In this document: positions 51,040 through 62,373 of the stretch, piece after piece | Layout: each line of letters starts with the position of its first letter | How positions within the stretch are numbered: position 1 is the first letter of the stretch | Source of the DNA: Tretioscincus oriximinensis | Taxonomy: Eukaryota > Chordata > Lepidosauria > Squamata > Gymnophthalmidae | Direction: 5' to 3' | Length of the DNA: 64,000 nt | Assembly (NCBI GenBank): GCA_022410635.1 | Contig: JAJVDF010000298.1 | Coordinates: 1,202,467-1,266,466 of the forward strand | The notes under the pieces: generated by a model | What the model was told of the DNA's origin: nothing | The model's input: the letters and a program-made list of their open reading frames with translations, nothing else | Database searches by the model: none | Position numbers and translations under genes: made by a program

Positions 51040-51262
51040 AACACTTTTCTTTGATGGCTTGCAAGAGGCACATGCTGCGCACTCCTGACATGGCCATATG
51101 TCCCACGTTACCCTTTCGGGTTTTGTGTCTATTATTGGCATTCCACAAGCAGGCTGCCCATGCCCAAGGGAGGAAAGAGTCAAAGATTTCCGCTCTGAGT
51201 GACACACGTATTCTGAGCTGTGTCCTGCAGCAGTGTGATTTATCTGTCTGCTGGAATAGTGG
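51040..51262 (+). other. Candidate open exon, unknown gene (weak)
   Basis: A pyrimidine-rich acceptor ending GTAACTCAG and a strong donor GG|GTAAGA bound 223 bases that are open in one frame (SLMACKRHMLRTPDMAIC and on). The sequence is not a known repeat of the window. No homology recognised; it may be non-coding. Confidence 0.2.
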
Positions 51263-51454
51263 GTAAGACATTTTTGTCCTTGTGAGGACTGAGTTGCTTG
51301 GATTTCAGAGAGGGGCAGCATATTGATTCCTCCTGCTCTGTTCTGTGTCACCGAGGACATGCCAAAATGCTCTGTTCTAGCAGAGAGGAATTTATTAATT
51401 AAATCCATGAATGGCTTTGCTGCANATATTGCCATTTCTTCAAGCAGAGAAAAG

Positions 51455-51630
51455 AGGAGGAGGACTGGGTTTTTCTCACCCACAGGGGTTCATATTGGTC
51501 TACAAGCTATTTTTACCTTCTGCCACCATATTGTGGTGTTAACAATTTACTTTCAATTTCCTGCTTTTGAGTAGCTAGGTTGGCTGAAGCTGAAGCCAGT
51601 AGAGGGAGCTCATTCCTTTCCACAGCAGAC
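51455..51630 (-). mobile_element. SINE family A, decayed
   Basis: GAGGAGGACTGGGTTTTTCT, CTACAAGCTATTTTTACC and TAGCTAGGTTGGCTGAAGCT. Confidence 0.55.
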
Positions 51631-52089
51631 GCATAAGGCCTCGGACTCAGAGGCCTCTGGACCATGTTGTTCTAAACCTCTTCACAATGTGGCTCAGAGG
51701 TAACACAAGCAGACTGGTTGGTTGGATGGATGGATGGATGGTTAGATAGATATGGTATATAATACATACATACATATACGCACACACACATACACAAATT
51801 TACAAATATATAAATAAGACCACAGTTTATCTGCTCTGACTTCCTGCAAATAGGCTTCAAAGTCATCCTAAGGGTTACCAAATACCAATTCCCATGCAGC
51901 ACCTCAATTTCTTTTAAAAGTTTCAGTCCTGTTTTTGCCCTACTTCTTACCTGTGTCTCCAACCTAGAGATGATTCACAGGCATCTGTTCTAGTAGCCTC
52001 TGAGTGAAAAAATACTTTGCCTTGTCTGCCTTAATTCTTTGGCCCTTCAGCTATGAGGAATGATCCATGGTCCTAGTGTTGGTGTGGTC

Positions 52090-52288
52090 TGGTAGAGGAG
52101 GAAGAGGAAGAAGAGGAAGAAGAGGAAGAAGAGAAAGAAAAAGAAAAAGAAAAAGAAAAGGAAGAGGAAGAGGAAGAGGAAGAAGAGGAAGAGGAAGAGG
52201 AAGAGGAAGAAGAAGAAGAAGAAGAGGAAGAGGAAGAGGAAGAGGAAGAGGAAGAAGAGGAAGAGGAAGAGGAAGGAGAAGAAGACAT
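52090..52288. repeat. (GGAAGA)n / (GAA)n purine microsatellite at a SINE 3' end
   Basis: About 195 bases of pure G and A. The Arg/Gly and poly-Ser frames are shadows. It abuts the SINE A tail at 52.29 kb. Confidence 0.95.
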
Positions 52289-52555
52289 TTATATCCTGCT
52301 CTCAGAGTACAGATAGGCTTACAAGGTTAATTTTTGGCCAAAGACTTACCTGTATTCTATTTTCCCCATCAGATTAGTGGTGGTACTCATGAATCTACTT
52401 GAAATGTGGATTGCAAATCTATTTTCTTTCAAATAGCTGAGTTGGGTAGAGCTGAGGCCAATAGAGGGCGCTCACCCCTTACCACATAGGGCTTCGAGAA
52501 TGGATCTCTCACATAAAAGACCGACCCTTAACACCTGAACCATTTATGCCTAGAT
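52289..52555 (-). mobile_element. SINE family A, old copy
   Basis: TTATATCCTGCTCTCAGAGT, GTGGATTGCAAATCTATTTT and CATTTATGCCTAGA. Closest to the 34.1 kb copy (same ATTGCAAATCTA variant), so probably an older subfamily. Confidence 0.7.
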
Positions 52556-53924
52556 CAAATGCAGCGGTGGCTGGTGCAGTTTGGGGCAGGGGGTGGGGGC
52601 GCAGGTTCCTCCAGCCTTGGCAAAGTTAGGAAAGCAGCTGGAAGGAGGGATATCCAGGCACTTACCGGTCTCTCTCCCAGTCTGTAAGTTGAATGTCAAT
52701 ACAAAATGGCACCTCTACGGAAACTGAGAGAGAGACTGTAGCCCTTCCTAGGCAGCCCCCCCCCCCCCTTGGTTCGGGGATTGGCAACCCCTTTTGCCAA
52801 TTAAAAAAGCTGCCTGGAGCTTTTTGATTTGTTGGCTGCTCCTCTATGAAAAGAGATTTTATAACTGATTTTAATCTCTGAGTGTTCGCCGAACCCCATG
52901 AACACAGTGGCCAGCCGCCACTGATCAAATGGGTCCAGATGTTATGACAGTTATAATAAGTACTACCCTCTAACTGATCCTGCTTACGATATTTTGAGAT
53001 ATTACCTTGATATCCTGGGATTATATTGGGAGCCCCCAGACATACGTGGTGTTCTCAACTTATGGGCTGTAACTTATTAGCTGCCCAGTAAGAACATTTG
53101 CCATTAATTGTTTATGAACACACCACACTTCAAGTCATTGAATGTTTGAATTGATGGCTAAAATGCCTGGCTTCCTTTAGTGTTGTGGGAATGGAAAAGA
53201 CAATTTGCAGATTTTCACAAAACAGTTTCCAGGTTGGCAAAGGTAAAATATTAAATGACGTTTTCCTGATATCAAATATTTTAAGCTGCATTTGACAGTC
53301 TCTTGCATCATAATGATCAGCCCTGAGAGTCTATAAATATCTCCAACTCTGTCATGATTTCTTTCCGACTGGCTGCTTTTCTGGCAACACAAATATTGAT
53401 GAGATACTCGGGCACTCCAGAACTCTGCATTTTTCTGCATTTACAAATAGGGTCCACCATTATCTTCTTCGTGAGATGCTTTCCCCTCTCTTTTTACACA
53501 TCATTTACTAATGACAAATGCATGGCTTCATCCAAAGGCTCCAAAAGATGGTCATTTATCTTCTGTATCATATGCATCTTCTTAAACAAGCAAGAGAAGG
53601 AAAGAGAGAGAAAGGAAGCAGACTGTGGCAGACACAATGCACACAAAGATGGTTTTCTTACCAGCCAGTACATTATGGCTGGAATTAGACACATACTTGT
53701 AATCAAACTTCAGTCTTAACGAGCTGGACGAAACCAGGAAAACCAGTTTTCCCCCTGGTTTAGTCCTATTCTTCTGGCCTGAAGTTGGATTAAAAGTACA
53801 TGTCCAACCCCATCCTAAGGAAAACTGGTAAGAGGGTCTCAGCACTTCTAAGGAAGTTTCCCCACGGCATGGTTTGCCTCATTATTTCTTTTAAAACGTG
53901 GTCACCATCCACCCCCACCTACTA

Positions 53925-54200
53925 AAGATTCCATGCTGTTCCAATACAGTGCTTAGCAATCTCGTTACATGGTGAGCCCCATATGGTGCTTGTCTTCCTA
54001 CAAATCCCCAGCATACTCTGNGAGCCTCCCTACAATTCCCCAGCACTCTCTGCGAGTCAAAAGCCATTGTACTCACGAGATGTGCCAAGTTCACATTGCT
54101 GAATGTCCTCGCAAAGCTTTCTTTTGGATTTTACAAATTGCCCACTATTGAATCGCAGAAACTTAGTGGCTAGAAATTTCACGACAACGGACCCGTTTAG
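53925..54200. repeat. Family F repeat, copy 1
   Basis: Matches 58.08-58.34 kb in the same orientation (CAGCACTCTCTGCGAG, TGCCAAGTTCACATTGCTGA). A minus-strand reading FLATKFLRFNSGQFVKSK resembles the frame of copy 2. Confidence 0.55.
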
Positions 54201-54331
54201 TGAGGGGGGGCACTGTATATGCGTGATCTCATGAGTCAGATTGAAGGTGATGATGCCACCAACATGGTAGAAATTGTCTGTGGGGTGGATGTGGCCTAAG
54301 CAGAAAAAGAGAGGTGGCATGAGATTTAGTA

Positions 54332-54470
54332 GATAAGAACATAAGAACATAAGAAGAGCCATACTGGATCAGGCCACAGCCCATCGAGTCCAGCATTCTG
54401 TGTCACACAGAGGCCCACCAGATGCACCTGGGCAGTCCNAACAGAGGAAAGCAAAATATGCTGCTCCTGA
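54332..54470 (-). mobile_element. CR1-like LINE 3' end (young subfamily)
   Basis: CATAAGAACATAAGAAGAGC to GCAAAATATGCTGCTCCTG. Confidence 0.85.
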
Positions 54471-54539
54471 TAAGGATCTTCAGGTGCTTCCAGGATGGAA
54501 CAGACAGTATTCTTGAAAAATCACGAATGTTTTGTCTTC

Positions 54540-56150
54540 TGCTTNGGATAGCCTTACAGCAATTGGAAGGCTGTGGGTTGTTGGATACCCTGAGGGTGTT
54601 TGGTGTTTCAATCAGAAACGGAATGAAAATCCGANGCACAATAGAGACACAAAACAGCTGCCCTTTTGCAATTTTTTTCTTGTTCGAATAGTTTCCCACG
54701 CCAAGGAGGCTTGGGGACCTACAAAGAGGCAGAAGAGGACTCGGGAATAGCAGAGTCAGGTCATGCGAGCTTCCAGGTCAGACGAGAGTGAGATCCAACC
54801 CTGCATGGCTTGGGGGCTATTATGGTGAACCGCCAGAGATCAAATAGGAGCATCCAAACCATTTTTAAAATAAAGAGAGGGAGCAAAGATTAGGACAATC
54901 AGAGGCCAACATGCGAAACCCAGCAGCATATTCAGCAACTGTGTGAGTGTTTTGAGTTAAAGTTTGAGGTTTCTGGTAGGCCAATTGTTTCCACATTGCA
55001 TCCCCAAAACGAATCACTGTGGCATGAAGAACATCGTGTAGGGTGACGACGTGATGGGGAGTGAGATAAAACAAAATTGCCCAAGAGATGGTGATGCCAG
55101 ACATTTTACCTATGGCGAAGCAGACTTGGTTTCTTTATTAGGGAACTCAGAGTCTCCGACTCGAATATGAAGAAGAAGAAGAAGAAGAAGAACTTGGTTC
55201 TTATACCCCGCTATTCTCACCTTTTCAAAGGGACTCAAAGCGGCTTACAAGGATATATTTTGCCCGAAGGCTCACATTCTATCTTCCCCACCAGGCTNTG
55301 GTGGTTCCCATGTATCTACTTGCAGTCAGTTGCAATTTCTTGCAATTCATGCTTTAGAATAGCTGGGTTGGCTAGAGCTACAGGCTAGTGGAAGGTGCTC
55401 ACCCCTCCCCACTTCCAACACAGGGCTTCGAAACCCCATCTCCCAGGCGAGAGACGAATTCCTAAGCAACTGAGCTATCCGTGCCTGCTGTTGAGGGTCT
55501 CCAGTGAAAACCAGGGGTTCAATAGTGGCAGGTAAAACATGGGTTGGAGCCCAGACTGACAATGGAGGTAACACTGGTGGAGGACCTGGAAGAGGTGCAG
55601 GAGACGCAGGAAGAAGTGGAGCAGTTAGAAACGTGGGAGACAGATGCGTCAGGGTCGGGCACCAGAATCTGGCTGAGGGTCAAAGGCTGGGAACAGTTCT
55701 GCCAGATGAAATTCTGGCTAAGGAGAATGCTTTGCAGGAGAGCGTGAGCATCCGGTGAGAGTAAAACCTAGAAGTTTTCACTCTGAGCCACGCCGGTCAA
55801 GGTCGACCACGTGGTTCCCCCTTCTTTGTGAGGAAATCATGAGTTGTGTCGACTAAAGCTTCAAGTAAGGATACAGTCCCAATGGTAGANGTGTCGTGTG
55901 GGGGAGATCCTCTTTCATCGAGTAGTTCTTGAACCCCGGCTGAAGATGCAACAGCTTTCTCCATATTTTCCAGTCTGGAACCGAAGCCTTTGAACATATA
56001 GAGGCCCAAGACAGTCGTATTGCCAACAAGGATTCCTTGACCCATCTGCTGATTCGGAACTTTTATTCTATTGGTCGACATTCGATTCTTGAATCTGGTC
56101 AGGAGCAGCGGCTTGATCCATCTGAAAGGCTGTGGTTTTTGGATCTTTCT
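54540..56150 (-). mobile_element. Ty3/gypsy-type retrotransposon gag remnant, split by a SINE A
   Basis: Two gag pieces lie on the minus strand. The N-terminal part (about 56081-55500) starts MSTNRIKVP and is acidic further on. The second (55104-54865) has the gag signature NTHTVAEYAAGFRMLASDCP, and a degenerate CLYC knuckle follows near 54.65 kb. Stops, frame changes and the SINE at 55.17-55.49 kb break it. No protease, RT or integrase is present, so it is a dead 5' fragment. An LTR precedes it at 56.15 kb. Confidence 0.7.
55168..55490 (-). mobile_element. SINE family A nested in the gypsy remnant, with (GAA)n end
   Basis: (GAA)7 at 55170-55190, CTTATACCCCGCTATTCTCA, and a head CTAAGCAACTGAGCTATCCG. 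Well preserved. Confidence 0.92.
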
Positions 56151-56445
56151 GTTAGGATACCTCAGACCCTTCCAGGAAAGAATGCCAACGAGTCTAGCTT
56201 TCTTTTGTGAAGTTTATTGAGCAGTTAAGCTACAGCAGTTTGCATAGCTGACAACAAAGATCTCAAAAGAAGCCTAACGTCTTTATACATGCAAATGTAC
56301 TCCACCCCTAATGGCCCATCATCTAATCAATATAACCACAGGGTTCCCACCTAACTTAGAGTGGTCAGGAAGAAGAAGAGCAAGTAAAACTGAAAGCTAG
56401 TGGAAGAAAGAGAAGGCAGGAACGAAAGTGAGACCCAGGTGTCTT
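56150..56445 (-). mobile_element. 5' LTR of the gypsy-type element
   Basis: On the minus strand: TATA box CATGTATAAAGACG (about 56.29 kb), poly(A) signal CTCAATAAACTTCAC (about 56.22 kb), and end GGTATCCTAACA at about 56.15 kb, directly before the gag region. The 5' end is obscured by a CR1 copy at 56.45 kb. Confidence 0.65.
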
Positions 56446-56528
56446 AACGTTGTATGAGACAGAATGCTGGAGTAGATGTTCTGTGGCTTGATTCAATAGG
56501 ACTCTTCTTATGTTCTTATGGTCTTATG
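56446..56528 (+). mobile_element. CR1-like LINE 3' end
   Basis: TATGAGACAGAATGCTGGAG to CTCTTCTTATGTTCTTATGG. Confidence 0.75.
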
Positions 56529-56564
56529 CTAGGGATAGCCTGTCCCTAAGCAGTTATTCTCTAA

Positions 56565-56690
56565 CATCTGAAGAAGTAGTTCATGCCTACAAAACCTTTT
56601 TCTTGTTAGTCTCCAAAGTGCTATAAGACTCCCTTGCTACATTTTCTGGACCTAAACTATCACAGCTATTTATTCAAAATTCAGCCTAAA
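56565..56690 (+). mobile_element. Family H retroelement 3' fragment
   Basis: CATCTGAAGAAGTAGTTCAT, TTGTTAGTCTCCAAAGTGC and CACAGCTATTTATTC, as at 3.2 kb. Confidence 0.55.
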
Positions 56691-56699
56691 GAGGAAATT

Positions 56700-58070
56700 T
56701 CAGCATTATAAGCTGCACTTTCTAACATTTCATGTTTTACACACCTATCAAAGCCACAGTTCTCTTGTTGTGTTTTTTTATGGCCTAGTCATATCAAATC
56801 CAAAATCAAAAGTAGTGCCTGATAAATGTCACTCACAAAGGAGACAGTAATGCATGGAGAAGACAGTATTTGCAAATCTAAAAATGAATAGAGATTCATT
56901 GTCTTGAGTACAGAAATGTGCAAGAAGTAGCAAAAAAGTCTACATATCAAGAACATTTTTGATGCCAAGACAGTGAAGGTACAGGAATATATTATCCTCA
57001 GAATCTATCATTAGAAGCAGCTGTGACTTGTAGGGTGGTGGAAGAGTCAAGTAAGTATGATTGGCTGTAGCTCCAATGATGGCCACTAGGTGGAGCTCCT
57101 AGCCTGTGGTTGCCTTCACAAAAATATCTTAGCAATATTAATCACTATTGCACTGTTTTTATTTTTGAGTTCAACCCATCAACTTTATAAAGGAGAGAAA
57201 GACAATCAGTAGGACAGTAAGGGAATTTTCCCCTTCTTGGGGGATAGAGAGCCCCATCAGGTAGCCTTTAGTTCTGCACTTGCTCCCAGAGGCCACTGGT
57301 AACATTGCCACTACTTCTGTTGTCAATGGTAAACATTTCTGAAAACGTGACTGATCCTTGTTCTTCCTTCAGCAACAGCATTTTCAAGCCTAAATAATTC
57401 AGAATTGCTATCCTGAAACTTATTGGAGTGGAGAAAATCCTTCCTTTCATCTTCATTGCAACACATCTCTTCTTTCCAGATCTTGTGCAATATACATCAT
57501 TGTGAGAGAATCGCTGTGTTTCTTGCTTTTTTATTAGAGCACAAATGTTTTTTTCAAATATGTATTTAAAAAAACAAGAACCCTTGGATTTCCTGATTTT
57601 GGAAAATGATACTAACTGCATCCTAGAACTCTTTTCCCTCCTTGTGAGTATTAATGAGAAGCTGTAAGTAATTAAGATGGCAATTAATTCTTCCATTTAA
57701 TCTGCAGAGTAATCATGCTTGCCTAATCAGTAGGGGTAGCAAATGATCTAACCAGTATGAAATAAAGCATATCCTGTCGTAAATATAGCTACAAATGTAA
57801 ATTTAAAGAGGAAATTGTAACACCAAAGGGAAGGGATAAGCATTTAATGAATGAATAATGCCCCAAGCTTCCAACTTCCATCTCACATGGCTTTTAAAAA
57901 GCTTAAGCTAATTAATGAAAGAGTGGCTACTAGGTCTGTAGGCTGTGCTATCTCTGATCCAGCTGCTAAGAGGGCAGTTATTTACGGGCAAGCACATTCA
58001 AATCCATCTTCAACCCTACAATTTATTTGTTTTTTTGTTTGTTTATTTATTAATGGCCACATCCCCATTC
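56700..58070. other. Mostly unique intergenic sequence
   Basis: No repeat family of the window and no convincing exon. The 142-residue minus-strand frame at 57268-57696 has no recognisable domain and is AT-rich. Confidence 0.4.
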
Positions 58071-58079
58071 GCCATTCAT

Positions 58080-58345
58080 ATCCACATTACTGTAAGACTT
58101 CCACGCTGCTTCAACACGTTGCATAGCAATCTCGTAAGGCAATCTCATGAGCCTCATAAGGCATTGCTGCACTTGCCCGACTACAATCCTCAGCATTCTC
58201 TGCGAGCCAACAGACATTTACATGTTGCCCTGAAGTCTTGCAAGATTTGCCAAGTTCATATCGCTGAATGTCTTGAATATGTTGTTTGGATGTTACAAAA
58301 TGTCTGATGTTGAAGCGCACAAACTGCTTGGATAGGAATTCCACT
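58080..58345. repeat. Family F repeat, copy 2
   Basis: CAGCATTCTCTGCGAGCCAA and TTTGCCAAGTTCATATCGCT match copy 1. The minus-strand frame (MEFLSKQFVRFNIRHFVTSK) is open for 77 residues. Confidence 0.55.
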
Positions 58346-58602
58346 GTGGTGATTCTGTTTCAGCCCCAAAGCCCCTTTTTGGCTGGGCTCTGCAAAATAT
58401 TCTCCAGTTTGTGTTTTAAAAATAGCCTGTTTATCTTTCTATTCCTACCCAACCANTTTTGATAACCAGCAACTTATCTGATCCCTGGCAAACTCCTTTG
58501 TCACCACAATGACTCATCCTTGTGCCCCAGGGCACGCCAAGATGGAGATCAGCCACATGACTTTTACAAAAGACAGGATTATCCTTCTTCTCCAACAGAG
58601 AA

Positions 58603-58790
58603 GGATGGAGCAACAGGCAGGACTCTTGAAATACCATTTGCAGGGAGTCACGAACAGGAGCAGCATATTTTGCTTTCCTCTGTTCGGACTGCCCAGGTGC
58701 ATCTGGTGGGCCTCTGTGTGACACAGAATGCTGGACTCGATGGGCTGTGGCCTGATCCAGTATGGCTCTTCTTATGTTCTTATGTTCTTA
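58603..58790 (+). mobile_element. CR1-like LINE 3' end (young subfamily), intact terminus
   Basis: GGATGGAGCAACAGGCAGGA to TCTTATGTTCTTATGTTCTT. Confidence 0.88.
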
Positions 58791-59559
58791 TAGAGACCAA
58801 AGCACCATGGGAAATTTCTGACCACCTGACCTTCTTGAATGCACCCTCCTCCAATCATTGTCTTAGCTTATAACCTGATGTATTATTTCTTCCACATTCT
58901 CTCTGACTAGGGTTTAAAACCAAGCTGCACAATAAAGAACTTCCTCTTTGTTCCAGCCTGCAAATCTTGTCCAGCCTCTTCTCTTCCCTCACCGTTTTTT
59001 CAAGCTATTCGGGCTAAAGTCATTGCACTTGGTTTTATGCTCCAGGGTCCAGCTGCTGACAGCCTGTGTATCTATCATAACTCAAAGCCAGTATTGAACT
59101 ACCTGGATATTTAACAACAGCACAGCAGCACAAAACTAGTTCAATAGTCTGCTGCCCCAGCTCTACTTCCCGGACCCCCAGAAGGTCCCGTGAGCCGGAC
59201 TTGGGATGANGCAATATTCCACAACAGCAGACATTTTAAGTTAGGGGATCGCTGTACATGTGTGACCTTGAAGGTTGGGGCCAGATGGGAGGTTGCCTCC
59301 AACTCNCAACAAATCACGTGTGTTGCCAATATTTATTAATGTAGCACCAAACATGAGCCCTGTACAAAGGGTATAAAAATACAAAACATTAAAAACATTA
59401 TTAAAAACAATAGCAATAATTAATATAGGTTTAAGATATTGTTTGCAAAGAGGTGGTTACTGAGCTCTGCCAAAAGCCCTAGTGAAGAAGGACGTTTTTA
59501 GTTTGAAAACACCAGGCAGGGTGTGGGCAAGGCTGGGAAGAACAGATGATTGTGGCTGC

Positions 59560-59860
59560 TGTGTGCTGGATATTTACTTATATTTCTATTTTGTCCTATA
59601 CCCAGAAATCTCAGGGTGGATCACAATAGAAAAATCATTTAAAAAAATGAGTACAATAAAGTTACATAGTTACTCTTTGCACTTAAAAATATAATAGCAT
59701 CTGCAAAGAGAGGAGGTTCGATAAACTGAAGGCCAGAGTAAATAGGTGCATTTTCACCAGGCATCTGAAACATGGAGGTACCTATGTACACCTGATGCAC
59801 CTCAGAGGGGAGGTCATTTAATAATCGGGGGGCTGCCACAGAGAAGTCCTACCAAAGCGC
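59560..59860 (-). mobile_element. L2-like LINE 3' end
   Basis: Minus-strand frame MAAPRLLNDLPSEVHQ. The tail is the reverse of CCTATACCCAGAAATCTCAG. Confidence 0.65.
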
Positions 59861-60819
59861 GATGAGGAACAGAAGGAATCAATAGTGGAAATGTGTAATT
59901 TGATGCTAGGTGAAGATAACAATAGATTTATAGAACTTAAGAAAGTTTGGAAACAGGATCTGAAGCAGCAGCATTAGATAACAATAAACCAACAAATTAG
60001 ACAGTCAAAAAGCTCATGGTTATTTTGCTCCAGTATATACCACTTCTGGGGGAAAAGACAAAGAAATAAATTTTAAAACAACGTCAAGTACCGAAGTTAT
60101 GTTTATGAAACAATTTTCAAATATCAACCCAGAAACTGTATCTACAATATTATTTCTTTTCATATTAGTGATGCCACAATCGATCCTTATTCACAAATTT
60201 GCCACTAAATTATTGGCAAACAGATATAAGAAATCATGGGAGTATGCACTGGATGATTACATTCTGGAACAAGGGTAAATTATGGAAGGTGATAAAAAGG
60301 AATTGAGCATTGAGGTAACCTGGCAACCAACATTGGATACTTTTAAATAGGATAAATCCACATTTCATTTGGATAATATGCTAATCTCTGTCTTGAAGAA
60401 ACACATTAAACTGTATTGCGTTTTATGCTTGAATACATTGCCTGTAAAAAGAACACTTATGAACAGAACACTGTGATTTAATATATATATGGTTTTGTTT
60501 TATATAAATATTTTAAGTTTTAAAAATGACAGCAATTGGTTACTGAGGCACCAGCTGCTGAATTGGACTGATTTATCTCCTAACCCAACAACAGTCTCCC
60601 TGTGGGTGAAAAAATACTTTCCTTTGTCTGCCCAATAGTTTCAGGGAATGACCCTGATCCTANTGTTGTGNGACAGAGAAAATAATAATTTTTCTCTATT
60701 TACCTTATACTAAATAAACAAATAATTATTTCTCTATTCACTTTACCCTAAATAAATAAATAAATATTTCTCTATTCACCTTANCCATCCTGTGCATAAT
60801 TTTATACACTTTAATTAAA

Positions 60820-60912
60820 TCACCTGGTGGGCCACTGTGTGAGACAGAATACTGGATTAGATGGGGTATGGCCTGATTCAGCAGCGCTCCTCTTGCGTTC
60901 TTACATTCTTAA
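60820..60912 (+). mobile_element. CR1-like LINE 3' end
   Basis: GGTGGGCCACTGTGTGAGAC to CTCCTCTTGCGTTCTTACAT. An earlier stretch, 60597-60820, holds the reverse-strand ORF part (CCCTGTGGGTGAAAAAATAC), so the two pieces are head to head. Confidence 0.65.
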
Positions 60913-61639
60913 GAAGGAGACTATTCCATTTTCTGGAGACCATCACTGAGAATGTCCTGCATTATCCATTGGATCAGTGATAAATTGCATCAGTCCTACA
61001 GCTGCNAAGGAAATGAACATGACATTCTAAGCTGGTCCAGATACTGAGATAAATGAAAGTAAGTTACAGTCCTCAAGACTAATGCCCAGGAGTTCCTCCA
61101 CCAGGATGGCCACTTATTTTACTACCAACTAGGAGAGTTTGGCCATTCCTGAACTTGTAAATGAAAACACTGTCCTAGCAGGAATTCCCACCATCTCTGC
61201 CATTGCTGCTGTTTCTGCCTCTCCCTGGCAACCAGTTCGTGTCTTACCTTTTGCTCAGCATGGCTGCAGGGCACCAGAAGGGACTGGTTGGGTTCTCTGG
61301 CATGCACCATGGGCACCGCCATATTTGTTGAGGGCAGAACTTTTGACTAGCAGGGATGTNGTAGACAGTCATTATTGATCAATCAGCAATGGAGGGAGGT
61401 GAGTTTTAGACTTCCTGAGAAAGTTGATTGCCTTGTCACAGTCGTGGGAGTTAATTATAGTACAAATGCTGTTTAGGAGGAGAGGCAATAAGAAGTTTCA
61501 TAAACTCCTTATGTAATAATTGTTGGGATTCTGACTGAATCCAGTTTGGATCTGTTTACTGCCATCTAAGTTACAATGTTCTCCATACACTGCTTCCCAG
61601 TTTAGTTCTCATGAGAAACTGCATTTGTTATGATAGACT

Positions 61640-61822
61640 GACCAGATAACCCCTTTTGGGGGTGGATGGGGGTGAAAACCCGTTTTTTGCGGTTTTGCGG
61701 AGGAAATTTTTTTTNAAAAAANNNNTTTTTTTTAAATCATTTTTTNAAAANAAATTCCTCAGCAAAAAACNTGAGGCACTCCAAAACCGGGTTTCTAACA
61801 CCCACCAAAAGGGGTCAGCTTA
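61640..61822. repeat. Foldback element with unresolved centre
   Basis: GACCAGATAACCCCTTTTGG pairs with CCAAAAGGGGTCAGC, and AAAACCCG with CGGGTTT. The AT-rich centre carries several N bases, as expected where a hairpin was hard to sequence or assemble. Confidence 0.6.
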
Positions 61823-61974
61823 GTTATGATTGTATGTTATCTTGCTTATGCTTATGCACATGCTTAGNTATTCAGTCATAATATTTGTGAAGCTCACATA
61901 ATTCTTTGTTCTGCTCTGATGATGTCTTTGTGTGAATTCCAGATGGATGGATAATACTTGTGTGGACTATTTTT

Positions 61975-62330
61975 ATTTCTGCGAAGAAGAACTCACTATT
62001 TCTACAGCTTATCCTTCAGAGTTCTGAAAGCTACNTTTTTGCTAGAATTGGGTCAGAACCAANTCCTAACAATAACACCCAACCCTATTTCTCCATTACA
62101 GTTGACTCAGAAGAGACAGTCTATGTCCTGAGAGAATGCTTTGATGCAGTAGTGGACTCAACAAAGCAAAATAAACTCAAGGTTAATCTCAACCACACAG
62201 AGACCCTGCNGGTGTGTCTTTCTAATATTTGGGTACCTCAGAATTTGCCCTCCTTCCTAAGGATCAGGTGCATAGTTCTGGAGTGCTGCACGAATCATCA
62301 TTGTCATTGGAGGCCTAAGCGGTNTCTGTA
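61975..62330 (+). mobile_element. L2-like LINE reverse-transcriptase fragment
   Basis: The frame reads LRECFDAVVDSTKQNKLKVN then LNHTETL, matching the end of the RT domain of L2-type LINEs (W.....LKLN..KTE.L). Broken on both sides. Confidence 0.5.
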
Positions 62331-62373
62331 GCTAGGGGTGCCTGGTAGCATCTTCTGATGGTCATGGCCATGC

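Noticed and set aside
52067..52330. Arg/Gly-rich 87-residue and poly-Ser frames
   Set aside because: Purine microsatellite.
53177..53719. Frames of 87-121 residues suggesting a gene at 53.2-53.7 kb
   Set aside because: They overlap on both strands, share no domain I recognise, and are interrupted by stops; no splice pattern links them.
53925..58345. Family F pair as the two LTRs of the gypsy element
   Set aside because: The gag N-terminus is adjacent to a different LTR at 56.15-56.45 kb, and the family F copies lack a TATA-poly(A) order.
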